Assembly: GCA_003644275.1 (NCBI GenBank)
Contig: QNBY01000009.1
Span: 1 to 13,897, forward strand
Direction of reading: 5' to 3'
Source: Planctomycetota bacterium
Lineage (GTDB): Bacteria > Planctomycetota > B143-G9
DNA: 13,897 nucleotides
In this document: piece after piece, positions 6,730 to 13,447 of the stretch
How the letters are laid out: every line of letters begins with the position of its first letter
How positions within the stretch are numbered: position 1 is the first letter of the stretch
Notes under the pieces: model-generated
Told to the model about the DNA's origin: nothing
The model's database searches: none
Seen by the model: the letters and a program-made list of their open reading frames with translations, nothing else
Program-made: the position numbers and the translations under genes

Positions 6730-8715
6730 TTATGGTTCTTCTTCCCCGCGTTCCCTTATCGCCGAGGGCGCGGTCACGATGGGGCAAGGGGGCAGCGCCG
6801 CCAGGAAGTCGCGCCCGTAGTTCCGCGTCAGAAGGCGCGGATCGAGCACCACCACCATCCCCTCGTCCCGCTTGGCCCTCACGAGCCTCCCGAAGCCCTG
6901 CTTCAATCTCAGTATCGCCCCCGGAAGGGAGTAGTGCCGGAAAGCGGACATGCCCCGCACCGCCAGGGCCTCGCACCGCGCCTCCACCAGCGGATGGGAC
7001 GGCACCTCGAACGGGAGGCGCGCTATCACCACCGCCCGGAGAGCGTCCCCCTTCACGTCCACCCCCTGCCAGAACGAGCTCACCCCGAACAACACCGCGC
7101 TTCCGTCCTCCCGGAACCGGTCCAGCATGAGGTTGCGCGGCATCGAGCCGTCCTGCGCCAGCACCTTGAGCCCCTTCGCCTCGAACCCCTCCGCGAGCAT
7201 CCCGTGGCAGTATCTCATGTCCTTCAGGTTCGTGAACAGCGCGAACACCCCGCCCCCGCACACCTCCACCACCTCCCTTATGTAGCGCACGAGGGCCCGG
7301 CGGTAGGCGGCGGCGTCCTTGGTCGGATCCGGAACGTCGGCGGGCACGTACAGCTTCACCTGCGAGCGAAAGTCGAACGGCGATCCCAGCACCTTTTCCT
7401 CCGCCTCGTCCACCCCGAGCCTTTCCTTCACGAAGGAACAGTCCACCCCGCGGCCCGAGGCGGTGGCCAGCGTGGCGCTCGTGAGCACGAAGGGCGCTTC
7501 CTCGCTCCACAGGTATTGCCTCAGGCGCCCCGCCACCTCCACCGGCACCGCCGTGAGCTCCGGCGATTCCGGCGTGCCGTCCACCCAGTACACGAAATCC
7601 TCGGCGCTCATCGAATCGAACAGGTCCACCGCGACCAGAGCTTCCTTCACCCGCGAGCACAGCGCCAGGCATTCCTGCCTCTCCTCGGTGTCCTCGCCGA
7701 AGGAGGCCGTCGCCTGCTCCAGCAGATCCACGAGCTCCCTTCCGGCGGACAGGACGCCCCTCGCCGAGAACTTCCCGGGCGTCCTCACCCGCCAGCCGCC
7801 CTTTTCCTTGAAGGCCCCGAGCGCGGCGAAGTACTCCTCCAACGCCCGCTCCAGCGCCGCGGCCGCCGCGTGTATGTCGGAGAACGAGGCGTCCGCGAAG
7901 AAGCCCCTGCGCGTTCGCGCGTCGTACACCCGCCGCACGGTCCGCAGGGCCTCCCGCCTCCCGAGCCTCGCTCCCATGTGGCGGGCGGCCACGTCCTCGA
8001 GTGTGTGCGCCTCGTCGAACACCACCGCGTCCCAGGCCGGAAGAAGGGGCGCGTCGCCGAGCCTCAACGCGAGGTCGCTGAAAAACAGCGAGTGGTTCAC
8101 CACCAGCACCTGGGCCGCCTCCCACTTCGCGCGGTCCCGGAAGTAGGGGCACGACTTGAAGTATGAGCACCGCCTGCCGGAACATGCCTCGCGCTCCACC
8201 CTCACGTTCGTCCACACCCGCTCCGGCACGTTGAAGGTGAGGGTGGAGAGCGTCCCGTCGCCCTCGCGGTAGAACCAGTTTTCGAGCCGGTTCAGCACGT
8301 GCAGGTCTTCCGGCTTGAACTGCTCGAAGAACCCCCTGCGCCTGCTCACCGCCGCGAGAAGCCTGCGCGGGCAGATGTAGTTGCCCCTTCCCTTCGCCAG
8401 CGCCGCGGTGAAACGTAGCCCCGCCTTCTCCGCCAGGAAGGGAATGTCCTTGTGTATGAGCTGTTCCTGCAGGTTTATCGTGTAGGTGGAGACGACCACC
8501 CGCCGTTCCCCCTCCAGCGCCCACAGCGCAGCGGGAACGAGATAGGCGAACGACTTGCCCACGCCGGTGCCCGCCTCCACGAGCAGCGTGCGCCCCCCCG
8601 CCAGCGCGGCCTCCACCGCCTCGGCCATCTCGACCTGTTGCGGCCGGTGCTCGAACCCGCGCAGCTCCTGCGCTATGCGGCCTTCCTGACTGAAGTATTC
8701 TGCGGCCCGTCCCAC
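6730..8715 (-). CDS. dinG: DinG-family Fe-S ATP-dependent DNA helicase
   Basis: This 661-residue XPD/DinG-type superfamily 2 helicase would unwind 5'-3' and act in repair or on D-loops, R-loops and similar structures. It is complete. The opening FSQEG, then EHRPQQVEMAEAV, is typical of the family. Walker A is AGTGVGKS (48-55) and the DEAH box is at 234-237. TSATLA, FWQGVDV and QGFGRLVRAKRDEG represent the later helicase motifs. Four cysteines at 115, 178, 183 and 189 fit the [4Fe-4S] domain; the last three are spaced 5 and 6 residues apart, the same spacing I recall for E. coli DinG. The frame stays open far upstream through the neighbouring lipoprotein gene, but homology begins at the GTG at 8715, the only credible start. 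No good Shine-Dalgarno precedes it; instead TATGAT sits exactly 6 bases upstream. It is the last gene of the minus block, 35 bases after the lipoprotein gene. Confidence 0.5.
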   Translation of the reverse strand: MGRAAEYFSQEGRIAQELRGFEHRPQQVEMAEAVEAALAGGRTLLVEAGTGVGKSFAYLVPAALWALEGERRVVVSTYTINLQEQLIHKDIPFLAEKAGLRFTAALAKGRGNYICPRRLLAAVSRRRGFFEQFKPEDLHVLNRLENWFYREGDGTLSTLTFNVPERVWTNVRVEREACSGRRCSYFKSCPYFRDRAKWEAAQVLVVNHSLFFSDLALRLGDAPLLPAWDAVVFDEAHTLEDVAARHMGARLGRREALRTVRRVYDARTRRGFFADASFSDIHAAAAALERALEEYFAALGAFKEKGGWRVRTPGKFSARGVLSAGRELVDLLEQATASFGEDTEERQECLALCSRVKEALVAVDLFDSMSAEDFVYWVDGTPESPELTAVPVEVAGRLRQYLWSEEAPFVLTSATLATASGRGVDCSFVKERLGVDEAEEKVLGSPFDFRSQVKLYVPADVPDPTKDAAAYRRALVRYIREVVEVCGGGVFALFTNLKDMRYCHGMLAEGFEAKGLKVLAQDGSMPRNLMLDRFREDGSAVLFGVSSFWQGVDVKGDALRAVVIARLPFEVPSHPLVEARCEALAVRGMSAFRHYSLPGAILRLKQGFGRLVRAKRDEGMVVVLDPRLLTRNYGRDFLAALPPCPIVTAPSAIRERGEEEP

Positions 8716-8721
8716 GGCAGA

Positions 8722-8727
8722 ATCATA
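8722..8727 (-). promoter_or_regulatory. TATGAT -10-like box placed for a leaderless dinG transcript
   Basis: Read on the minus strand, TATGAT (5 of 6 match to TATAAT) is followed by exactly six bases and then the GTG start of dinG at 8715, so transcription would begin at or next to the start codon. This matches the arrangement of leaderless genes. No convincing -35 element is visible upstream, so it may be chance. Confidence 0.5.
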
Positions 8728-8750
8728 CCCCGTGTTTCGGGCGTTTCCGC

Positions 8751-9725
8751 CTATCGCCTTATCTGGGGGCCGCCCACGCGGGGATGTCCCTTCTTGCCCT
8801 TCTTCCGGCGGGGCGTCCAGGACTTCTTGGGCTTCGGCGTGGCCGGAGCGGTCGTCCGCGGAGGAGGAGAGGGCTTGCGGGACGGCGGCGGGGGCGGGGC
8901 CACGGTGGGTTTCGGCCGCGGGGTGGGCGTGGCGGTTGGGCGCGGCCGCGGTGTGCGCGGTTTCGGCGTGCGGGGCGGGGGCGTCCGGCGGGCGGCGGTG
9001 GGCGTCGGCGTGGGCGGGGGAACGATGCCCGCCCTCGTCTCCGCCACCAGCCCGGCCTCCTCGAGTTCCCTGGCCCACATGCGCCGCAGGGCGGGACCGT
9101 CGGGGCGGCCGTCGGAGGCGAGTATCATCGCGCGGCGGCGGCCGATGAGCTTGCAGAGGGCCTCGTGCGCGTAGTAAACCACGTCGGGAACGCTGTCGCC
9201 GAGCGCCTCCAGCAGCGCCGGAACCGCTTCGGGCGCCGGGTGCAGGGCGATGAGCATGGCGGCCTTCTTCCTCGTCTCCGGCGGCCGGTCGGCGGACAGC
9301 AGGGAAACGGCCGCCTTCGCCCCTTCCGCGCCTCCCGCCTTCAGCACGGCGAACGCCGCCGAGTCCGAGGGATGCTCCGCGAGCCGCTTCGCCGCCTCCT
9401 CCAACTCCGCCGCCGTGGGCGCGGCGGAGCCCCTCAGCCTCGCGTCTATCAGCCGCCTCAGGCGCATCACCTCGGGATCCCCTCGTAGATGGGGCTCTAT
9501 CCGGCGCAGCTCCTCGTCGGCCTTGCGGTAGCGCCCCAACTCCACGTACACCTTCACGTTTTCCAGCCCGGCGCGCAGGACGGAGGCGTCCTCGCGCTTC
9601 GCTCCCCCTCCGCACCCGGCGAGCGCGGCGGCGAGCGCCAGCGCGAGCGCCGCGAGGAAGACGAGCGGCCCGGCGGCGGACCGCTCAGAACGAGTGGATG
9701 TTTCCTTCGTCGCCGGCGACGGCAT
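8751..9725 (-). CDS. HEAT/TPR-like lipoprotein with basic proline-rich tail
   Basis: This 324-residue protein has a long polar N-region, a hydrophobic core at about 20-35 and a strong lipobox LAGC (35-38), so it is predicted to be lipidated at Cys38. Residues about 48-95 are helical and TPR-like (VYVELGRYRKADEELRRIEP). Residues about 125-200 resemble HEAT repeats (APEAVPALLEALGDSVPDVV). The last 92 residues (233-324) are almost all Pro, Thr, Arg and Lys: 24 basic residues and no Asp or Glu. Such a tail could span or bind the cell wall, LPS or another polyanion; this is inference. The ATG at 9725 overlaps the end of the diguanylate cyclase gene by 41 bases and has only a weak ribosome site, suggesting translational coupling. 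No other start precedes the signal core. Not a known named protein. Confidence 0.5.
   Translation of the reverse strand: MPSPATKETSTRSERSAAGPLVFLAALALALAAALAGCGGGAKREDASVLRAGLENVKVYVELGRYRKADEELRRIEPHLRGDPEVMRLRRLIDARLRGSAAPTAAELEEAAKRLAEHPSDSAAFAVLKAGGAEGAKAAVSLLSADRPPETRKKAAMLIALHPAPEAVPALLEALGDSVPDVVYYAHEALCKLIGRRRAMILASDGRPDGPALRRMWARELEEAGLVAETRAGIVPPPTPTPTAARRTPPPRTPKPRTPRPRPTATPTPRPKPTVAPPPPPSRKPSPPPRTTAPATPKPKKSWTPRRKKGKKGHPRVGGPQIRR
8890..9020 (+). other. G-run clusters with quadruplex-forming potential
   Basis: The plus strand opposite the proline-rich tail has closely spaced G runs at about 8890-8940 and 8972-9020, several of 4-5 Gs with short loops; some loops exceed 7 bases. It is the template strand of the lipoprotein gene. 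The runs follow directly from Pro codons (CCC/CCG), so they may have no function of their own. Confidence 0.5.
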
Positions 9726-10629
9726 ATCCGTTCAACCCGGCCTTCTTGACGACGTAGAGGGCGTCGTCGGCCGCCTTGAAGACGGTCTCCACCGAGTCCC
9801 CGTCGGAGGGAAACTCGGCGAGCCCGGCCGAGAGGGTGATGGGGATCACCGCTCCCGTCTCCTCTATTCGGACCTGGAAGTCCTTGAAACTCTCGAACAG
9901 CCGCTCCATCGCCTTCAACGCCGACTTCTTGGGCGTCTCCGGCATTATCACCACGAACTCGTCCCCCCCGTACCTGACGATGGCGTCCGACGCCCTGAAC
10001 ACCCGCGTCAGCTCCTTCGCCACCTGGGTGAGCACTACATCGCCCGCCTGGTGGCTGTAGGTGTCGTTTATGCGCTTGAAGTTGTTCACGTCTATAACGC
10101 AGAGCGACAGCGGCCATTCGTGCCTCTGCGCCTGTTTTATCAACCTCGGGAGCTCCTCCTCGAAGTACCAGCGGTTCTTCACTCCGGTAAGCGGATCGGT
10201 CAGCAGCCTTATCCTCACCGTCCGGTTCTTGTTCGCCTGCGCGTTTATGCGCGCCACCAGCTCCTCCATGTAGAGGGGCTTCACCAGAAAGTCCGTGGCT
10301 CCGGCCTTTATCCCCGACACGCGCGCCTGCGGGTCCTTCACGGCGCTCACGAAGATGAACGGTATGTTCGCCGTGCGCGGATCGCTCTGAAGCTCCCGGC
10401 AGAACTTGTCCCCCTCTATGCCGGGCATCCTGAGATCGGAGACGATTACCTCCGGCGTCTCCTTCTTTACCACCTCCCTCGCTTCCTCCACGTTCCGGGC
10501 GGTGAACACCTTCATGCCGTGATTGCTCAATACCTTCTTCACCAGGCTGAGGAAATACGGATCGTCGTCTATGACGAGGACGCTTATCTCCTTGCGGTCG
10601 TTTATCGCGAAGTCGCTGTCGTTGGGCAT
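9685..10629 (-). CDS. PleD-like response regulator with GGDEF diguanylate cyclase domain
   Basis: This 314-residue cytoplasmic signalling protein would make c-di-GMP from two GTP when phosphorylated. The receiver domain (about 14-130) has the acidic pair Asp22/Asp23, phosphoacceptor Asp65 (VSDLRMPG), Ser95 and Lys117 (LVKP). The GGDEF domain opens with DPLTGVKNR (145-153), has a metal-binding Asp180 (VIDVNNFK) and an intact YGGDEF with GGDEF at 221-225. Arg212 and Asp215 form the RxxD inhibitory I-site exactly five residues before GGDEF, so product feedback is expected. All key residues are present, so it should be active. The start is supported by AGGAAGGG 5 bases upstream and a good promoter before it. 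The partner histidine kinase is not in the window. The stop overlaps the lipoprotein start by 41 bases, so the two are likely coexpressed. Confidence 0.5.
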   Translation of the reverse strand: MPNDSDFAINDRKEISVLVIDDDPYFLSLVKKVLSNHGMKVFTARNVEEAREVVKKETPEVIVSDLRMPGIEGDKFCRELQSDPRTANIPFIFVSAVKDPQARVSGIKAGATDFLVKPLYMEELVARINAQANKNRTVRIRLLTDPLTGVKNRWYFEEELPRLIKQAQRHEWPLSLCVIDVNNFKRINDTYSHQAGDVVLTQVAKELTRVFRASDAIVRYGGDEFVVIMPETPKKSALKAMERLFESFKDFQVRIEETGAVIPITLSAGLAEFPSDGDSVETVFKAADDALYVVKKAGLNGYAVAGDEGNIHSF

Positions 10630-10658
10630 GAATTCCCTTCCTTGAACTCCTCCCCCCT

Positions 10659-10686
10659 ATTCTATCCCCGTGACGATAGATATCAA
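10659..10686 (-). promoter_or_regulatory. Sigma70-type promoter of the REC-GGDEF gene
   Basis: On the minus strand, TTGATA (10686-10681, 5 of 6 to consensus) and TAGAAT (10664-10659, 5 of 6) are separated by 16 bases. Transcription would begin near 10652, giving a purine-rich leader of about 23 bases with the AGGAAGGG ribosome site. This is the best promoter in the window and marks the start of the diguanylate cyclase/lipoprotein/dinG group. Confidence 0.5.
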
Positions 10687-10703
10687 GGCGAAGGCTTCGC
10701 GCC
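10687..10703 (-). terminator. Weak hairpin at the stop of the STN-repeat gene
   Basis: On the minus strand GGCGCGAA-GCC-TTCGCC can fold into a six-pair stem with a two-base bulge directly after the TAG stop. The following bases (TTGATATCTATC) are not a proper U-tract and form the -35 of the next promoter. At best it is a partial terminator. Confidence 0.5.
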
Positions 10704-12148
10704 TATCTTACGGCATACAATGTAATTACGAAACGCATGTCCCTGTCCCCCGGTTTCGGGGCGGGCTTCAGAAATCGCCAGCCGAGCCCCCCCGCCTTGC
10801 AGAGCGCCTCCGCCACCTCCCGCACGGGAACCCCCTCGAAATACCCCTCCACGAACACGCTCTCCATGCGCTTGTCCAGCTCCTTCGACCACTCGAAGTG
10901 GAAATAGGCCCTCAGCTCCAGCCTGAGGAACGCCTCCTTCAGCGACAGCCGCCGGAAGGCCACGAACACCTTCCTGCCGAGCCTCGCGTCGGCCTCCATC
11001 TCCCTCAGTTCCTCCACGAGCTCGGCGGGCAGTTCGGAGAACGGCCGCGTCTCGAAGACCTTCCCCTCCGGCAGCGGCGAGCCCACCCTCACCGCCGAGC
11101 CGGACGACGCCTTCAGGCGCTTCACCAATTCCGTCGGCTCCTTTCCCCGCCACGCGACGAGCCAATCGCCGCCCCACGAGAAGTTCAGCCCGTCGAAGCG
11201 GTGGAGCAGGGCGAACAGGTCCCTCGCCGGAAGCCGCCCCGCCGGTATGCCGCGGTAGCGTTCCATGCGGGCGGAATCGTGAAGCGCGAGCCGCCTTCCC
11301 GTCGCCTTCAGCGCCCTTTCCAGCTCCTCCACGCCCGCCGGGCCGGGACGTTCGAGCCCGGTGTCCAGCTCCCTGTCCAGCCAGGCGGAGTCGCGCATCC
11401 CCTCGCCCCTCCAGAAGAGGCATTCTTCCGCAGAAGGTTCCGGGCCGGGCGCTCTGCCCACGGGCGAAAGCATCACCACCCCGCCCCAGGACAGCCGCCG
11501 GTAGCCGGTGCCCGCGAGCAGGGCGTCGAGTATCCTGCCGAGCGGCGCGTGGAGCATCGGCCGCCTCACCACCGCCGAATCCGCCCCGCCCCACGGCGCC
11601 AGCAGGGGGCAGTAGCGGAAGCGCCACGGCGCGTCCGCCAGGGACTTCCCGGCGAACTCCACCCCGAAGGACACCCTCCCGGCCAGTCCGCGCGCCAGAA
11701 GCGCCCTCCGGCTGGGCGGGGGCCAGGGCAGGGCGGCCAGCTCCTCCGCCGGGTCCGGCGTCTCCACCGCGTCCCGCGCGTGGTACACAAGCACCGTGCC
11801 GTCGTAGTCCGCCACCTTCCGCAGCTCCAGCCCGCCGAGTATCCCGTCGAGCACCTCTCCCGCCTTCCCCCTCATCTCCTCTTTCAGCGTGAAGCGCACG
11901 TCCGCCATCGCCGCCGCGAGCGCGGAATGGGAGAAACGCAGCCCCTTCTCCGCGAGCTTGCCCTCCACCTCCCGCAGAGTATGGACGCCGGGGTCCAGCG
12001 CGAAGGGAGAGCGGAGCGCTTCCAGGGCCTTCACCCCTCCCGGCGAGAAGTACCTCTCCGGGCCGCCTCCCTTCTCCTCCCCGGCCGCCGCGCACAGCGC
12101 CAGGACGACGGCCGCCATGGCCGCGAGGATCACGCCCGCCGCCCTCAT
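10703..12148 (-). CDS. Secreted protein of four degenerate STN/secretin-N-like units
   Basis: This 481-residue exported protein has a signal peptide ending near CAAA-GEE (residue 22). Cys19 follows LAL, so it is not a lipobox. I recognise no whole-length family, but four segments share a helix-strand pattern of 'PL-x-x-x-L-x-x-LL-x-x-G-[FYL]' followed by a strand: EMRGKAGEVLDGILGGLEL (91-109), LHAPLGRILDALLAGTGY (199-216), AGRLPARDLFALLHRFDGL (303-321) and YFEGVPVREVAEALCKAGGL (436-455). Each has a helical or strand-like half unit before it (for example TLREVEGKLAEKGLRF, 57-72). This resembles the STN/secretin-N fold found at the front of secretins and TonB receptors, but no barrel domain follows. 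It may be a periplasmic binding or assembly factor. The ATG overlaps the stop of the GlcF-like gene as ATGA, with GGGAGG 11 bases upstream, so the two are translationally coupled. The fold assignment is a pattern-based inference. Confidence 0.5.
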   Translation of the reverse strand: MRAAGVILAAMAAVVLALCAAAGEEKGGGPERYFSPGGVKALEALRSPFALDPGVHTLREVEGKLAEKGLRFSHSALAAAMADVRFTLKEEMRGKAGEVLDGILGGLELRKVADYDGTVLVYHARDAVETPDPAEELAALPWPPPSRRALLARGLAGRVSFGVEFAGKSLADAPWRFRYCPLLAPWGGADSAVVRRPMLHAPLGRILDALLAGTGYRRLSWGGVVMLSPVGRAPGPEPSAEECLFWRGEGMRDSAWLDRELDTGLERPGPAGVEELERALKATGRRLALHDSARMERYRGIPAGRLPARDLFALLHRFDGLNFSWGGDWLVAWRGKEPTELVKRLKASSGSAVRVGSPLPEGKVFETRPFSELPAELVEELREMEADARLGRKVFVAFRRLSLKEAFLRLELRAYFHFEWSKELDKRMESVFVEGYFEGVPVREVAEALCKAGGLGWRFLKPAPKPGDRDMRFVITLYAVR

Positions 12149-13368
12149 CGCTCCGTGAACCTCCCGGCGAGCACGTCGGCCAGGTGCAGCACCGGCCTGT
12201 GGAGCCCCGCCCTGGCGAAGTGCTCCCGAAGCTGCATCATGCAACCGGGACAGGCGGTTACGAGCGCCGCCGCGTCCGAGCCCCTCGCGTCCTCCACCTT
12301 CCGGCGGGCCAGGGACGCCGACATCTCCGGGTTGAAGAAGGCGAAGCTCCCGCCGCCTCCGCAACACTTGTCCTCGTCCGGCGTCGCCTCGAGCTCCGCG
12401 CAGGCCGACAGCAACCGCCGCGGCTCCTCGCTCACTCCCAGCCCGAACCTCAGGTGGCACGGGTCGTGATAGTTCACCTTCACGTCCGCCTTGAAATGGG
12501 GCTCGTAGCCCAACTCCGCCAGAAGCTCGCTGAATTCGAGCGTCCGCGGGAACACCCCTTCTCCCAGGATGAGGGCGTAGTTCCGGCGCAGGGTGAGGGC
12601 GCAGCTCGCGCAGCCCGTAACCACCACGTCGGCCTCCGCCTCCCTGAAGGCCCGCAGGTTCGCTTCGGCGAGCTCCCGCGCCTCCTGCGCCATGCCCATG
12701 GTGAGGGCGGGCGTGCCGCAACACAGTTGCCCCTTGGGCGTCACCACCTCCACCCCCGCTTCCACGAGCACGTCCACCATCGAGAGGACGGAGGCCGGAT
12801 AGACGTAGTTCATCGCGCAGCCCACGAACAGCGCGGCCCGCAGGCGCGGCCGTCCCTCCGGCCTGGCCTTCCGCGGCAGCGAGTGCAGGGCGGGAGTCCG
12901 TGCGAGCTCGGGTATCTCCGTCTTGCCGAAGACCGCCAGCGGCAGATGGCGCAGCACCGGCCGTTCCCCCCTCGGGAGAAACCGCTGGGCGCGCGAGGCG
13001 GCGAACATGAACGAATCGAACAGCGGCCTGTTGCCCACCACGCACGAGAAGAACGCCCGCAGCGCGGGCGAGCCCCGGTACTCCGAGAGCATCGCCGCGG
13101 CCCCCATCACCACCTCGTCGCCCTTCACGCCGGAGGGACACACCCACCCGCACCGGCTGCACTTTATGCAGCTCTTCCACAGGGCGGCGAGCTCGTCGTC
13201 GGGCGGAAAGGAGCCCTCCAGGAACGCCTCGGCCAGCACCATCCGCGCCCGGGTCACCATCTTCTCGTCGAGCGTCTCGTTGAACACCGGGCACACCGTG
13301 CGGCACTTGCCGCATCTCGCGCACCGGTCGAGCGTTTTCAGGAATTCCTCTACGAAGGCGGGACGCAA
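12145..13368 (-). CDS. GlcF-like iron-sulfur protein with two [4Fe-4S] motifs and two CCG domains
   Basis: This 407-residue protein has the full GlcF architecture. Two ferredoxin-type cluster motifs, CARCGKCRTVC (Cys16/19/22/26) and CIKCSRCGWVC (67/70/73/77), are followed by two cysteine-rich CCG domains. The first has GQLCCGTP and TGCASC; the second has HDPCHL, DKCCGGGG and CPGC. In glycolate or lactate oxidases and in anaerobic glycerol-3-phosphate dehydrogenase (GlpC), this subunit carries electrons from a flavoprotein to the quinone pool at the inner membrane. All cluster ligands are present, so it should be functional. No GlcD-like FAD subunit is in the window, so the substrate is open and no gene symbol is given. 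The start is TTG at 13368, with GGGAGA 6 bases upstream. It follows a 79-base gap and is coupled by ATGA overlap to the STN-repeat gene. Confidence 0.5.
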   Translation of the reverse strand: MRPAFVEEFLKTLDRCARCGKCRTVCPVFNETLDEKMVTRARMVLAEAFLEGSFPPDDELAALWKSCIKCSRCGWVCPSGVKGDEVVMGAAAMLSEYRGSPALRAFFSCVVGNRPLFDSFMFAASRAQRFLPRGERPVLRHLPLAVFGKTEIPELARTPALHSLPRKARPEGRPRLRAALFVGCAMNYVYPASVLSMVDVLVEAGVEVVTPKGQLCCGTPALTMGMAQEARELAEANLRAFREAEADVVVTGCASCALTLRRNYALILGEGVFPRTLEFSELLAELGYEPHFKADVKVNYHDPCHLRFGLGVSEEPRRLLSACAELEATPDEDKCCGGGGSFAFFNPEMSASLARRKVEDARGSDAAALVTACPGCMMQLREHFARAGLHRPVLHLADVLAGRFTER

Positions 13369-13374
13369 TACGGC

Positions 13375-13380
13375 TCTCCC
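13375..13380 (-). promoter_or_regulatory. Ribosome binding site selecting the TTG start of the GlcF-like gene
   Basis: GGGAGA on the minus strand lies 6 bases before TTG at 13368. With the first cluster cysteine only 16 residues in, this supports the rare TTG start over internal alternatives. Confidence 0.5.
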
Positions 13381-13403
13381 TTTCGTCGGCGCATCAGCGC
13401 GAA

Positions 13404-13409
13404 ATGATA
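13404..13409 (-). promoter_or_regulatory. Possible -10 box (TATCAT) upstream of the GlcF-like gene
   Basis: TATCAT (5 of 6 to TATAAT) lies in the 79-base gap, which would give a leader of about 29 bases to the TTG start. No -35 element is recognisable, so this is only a candidate. Confidence 0.5.
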
Positions 13410-13447
13410 CGGACTTTGCGCCCCCGCTCCCCCTCTTTTCCTTGTCC

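Noticed and set aside
6371..8524. 717-codon minus-strand frame spanning the convergent junction and dinG
   Set aside because: Gly/Arg/Ala-rich shadow that crosses the hairpin and the ends of two well-supported genes; no recognisable domain.
8717..8727. ATG in the gap before dinG as its start
   Set aside because: It overlaps the TATGAT box and is out of frame with the helicase; only GTG 8715 is in frame.
8716..9615. DinG frame stays open about 300 codons further upstream, giving an apparent 961-residue protein
   Set aside because: The upstream part has no helicase homology, is antisensible GC-rich filler in another frame of the lipoprotein gene, and DinG family similarity begins right after GTG 8715.
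12092..12148. Lipobox at Cys19 of the STN-repeat protein
   Set aside because: The residue before Cys is Leu (LALC), which does not fit the Gly/Ala/Ser requirement; a signal peptidase I site after CAAA fits better.
10670..12469. 599-codon plus-strand frame opposite the STN-repeat and GlcF-like genes
   Set aside because: Composition dominated by Arg, Pro, His and Gln as expected for the reverse of GC-rich coding DNA; spans two opposed genes.
12149..13324. STN-repeat frame extended upstream to an apparent 873-residue protein
   Set aside because: The extension lies in another frame of the convincing GlcF-like gene. The signal peptide at the ATG at 12148 and the ATGA overlap mark the real start.
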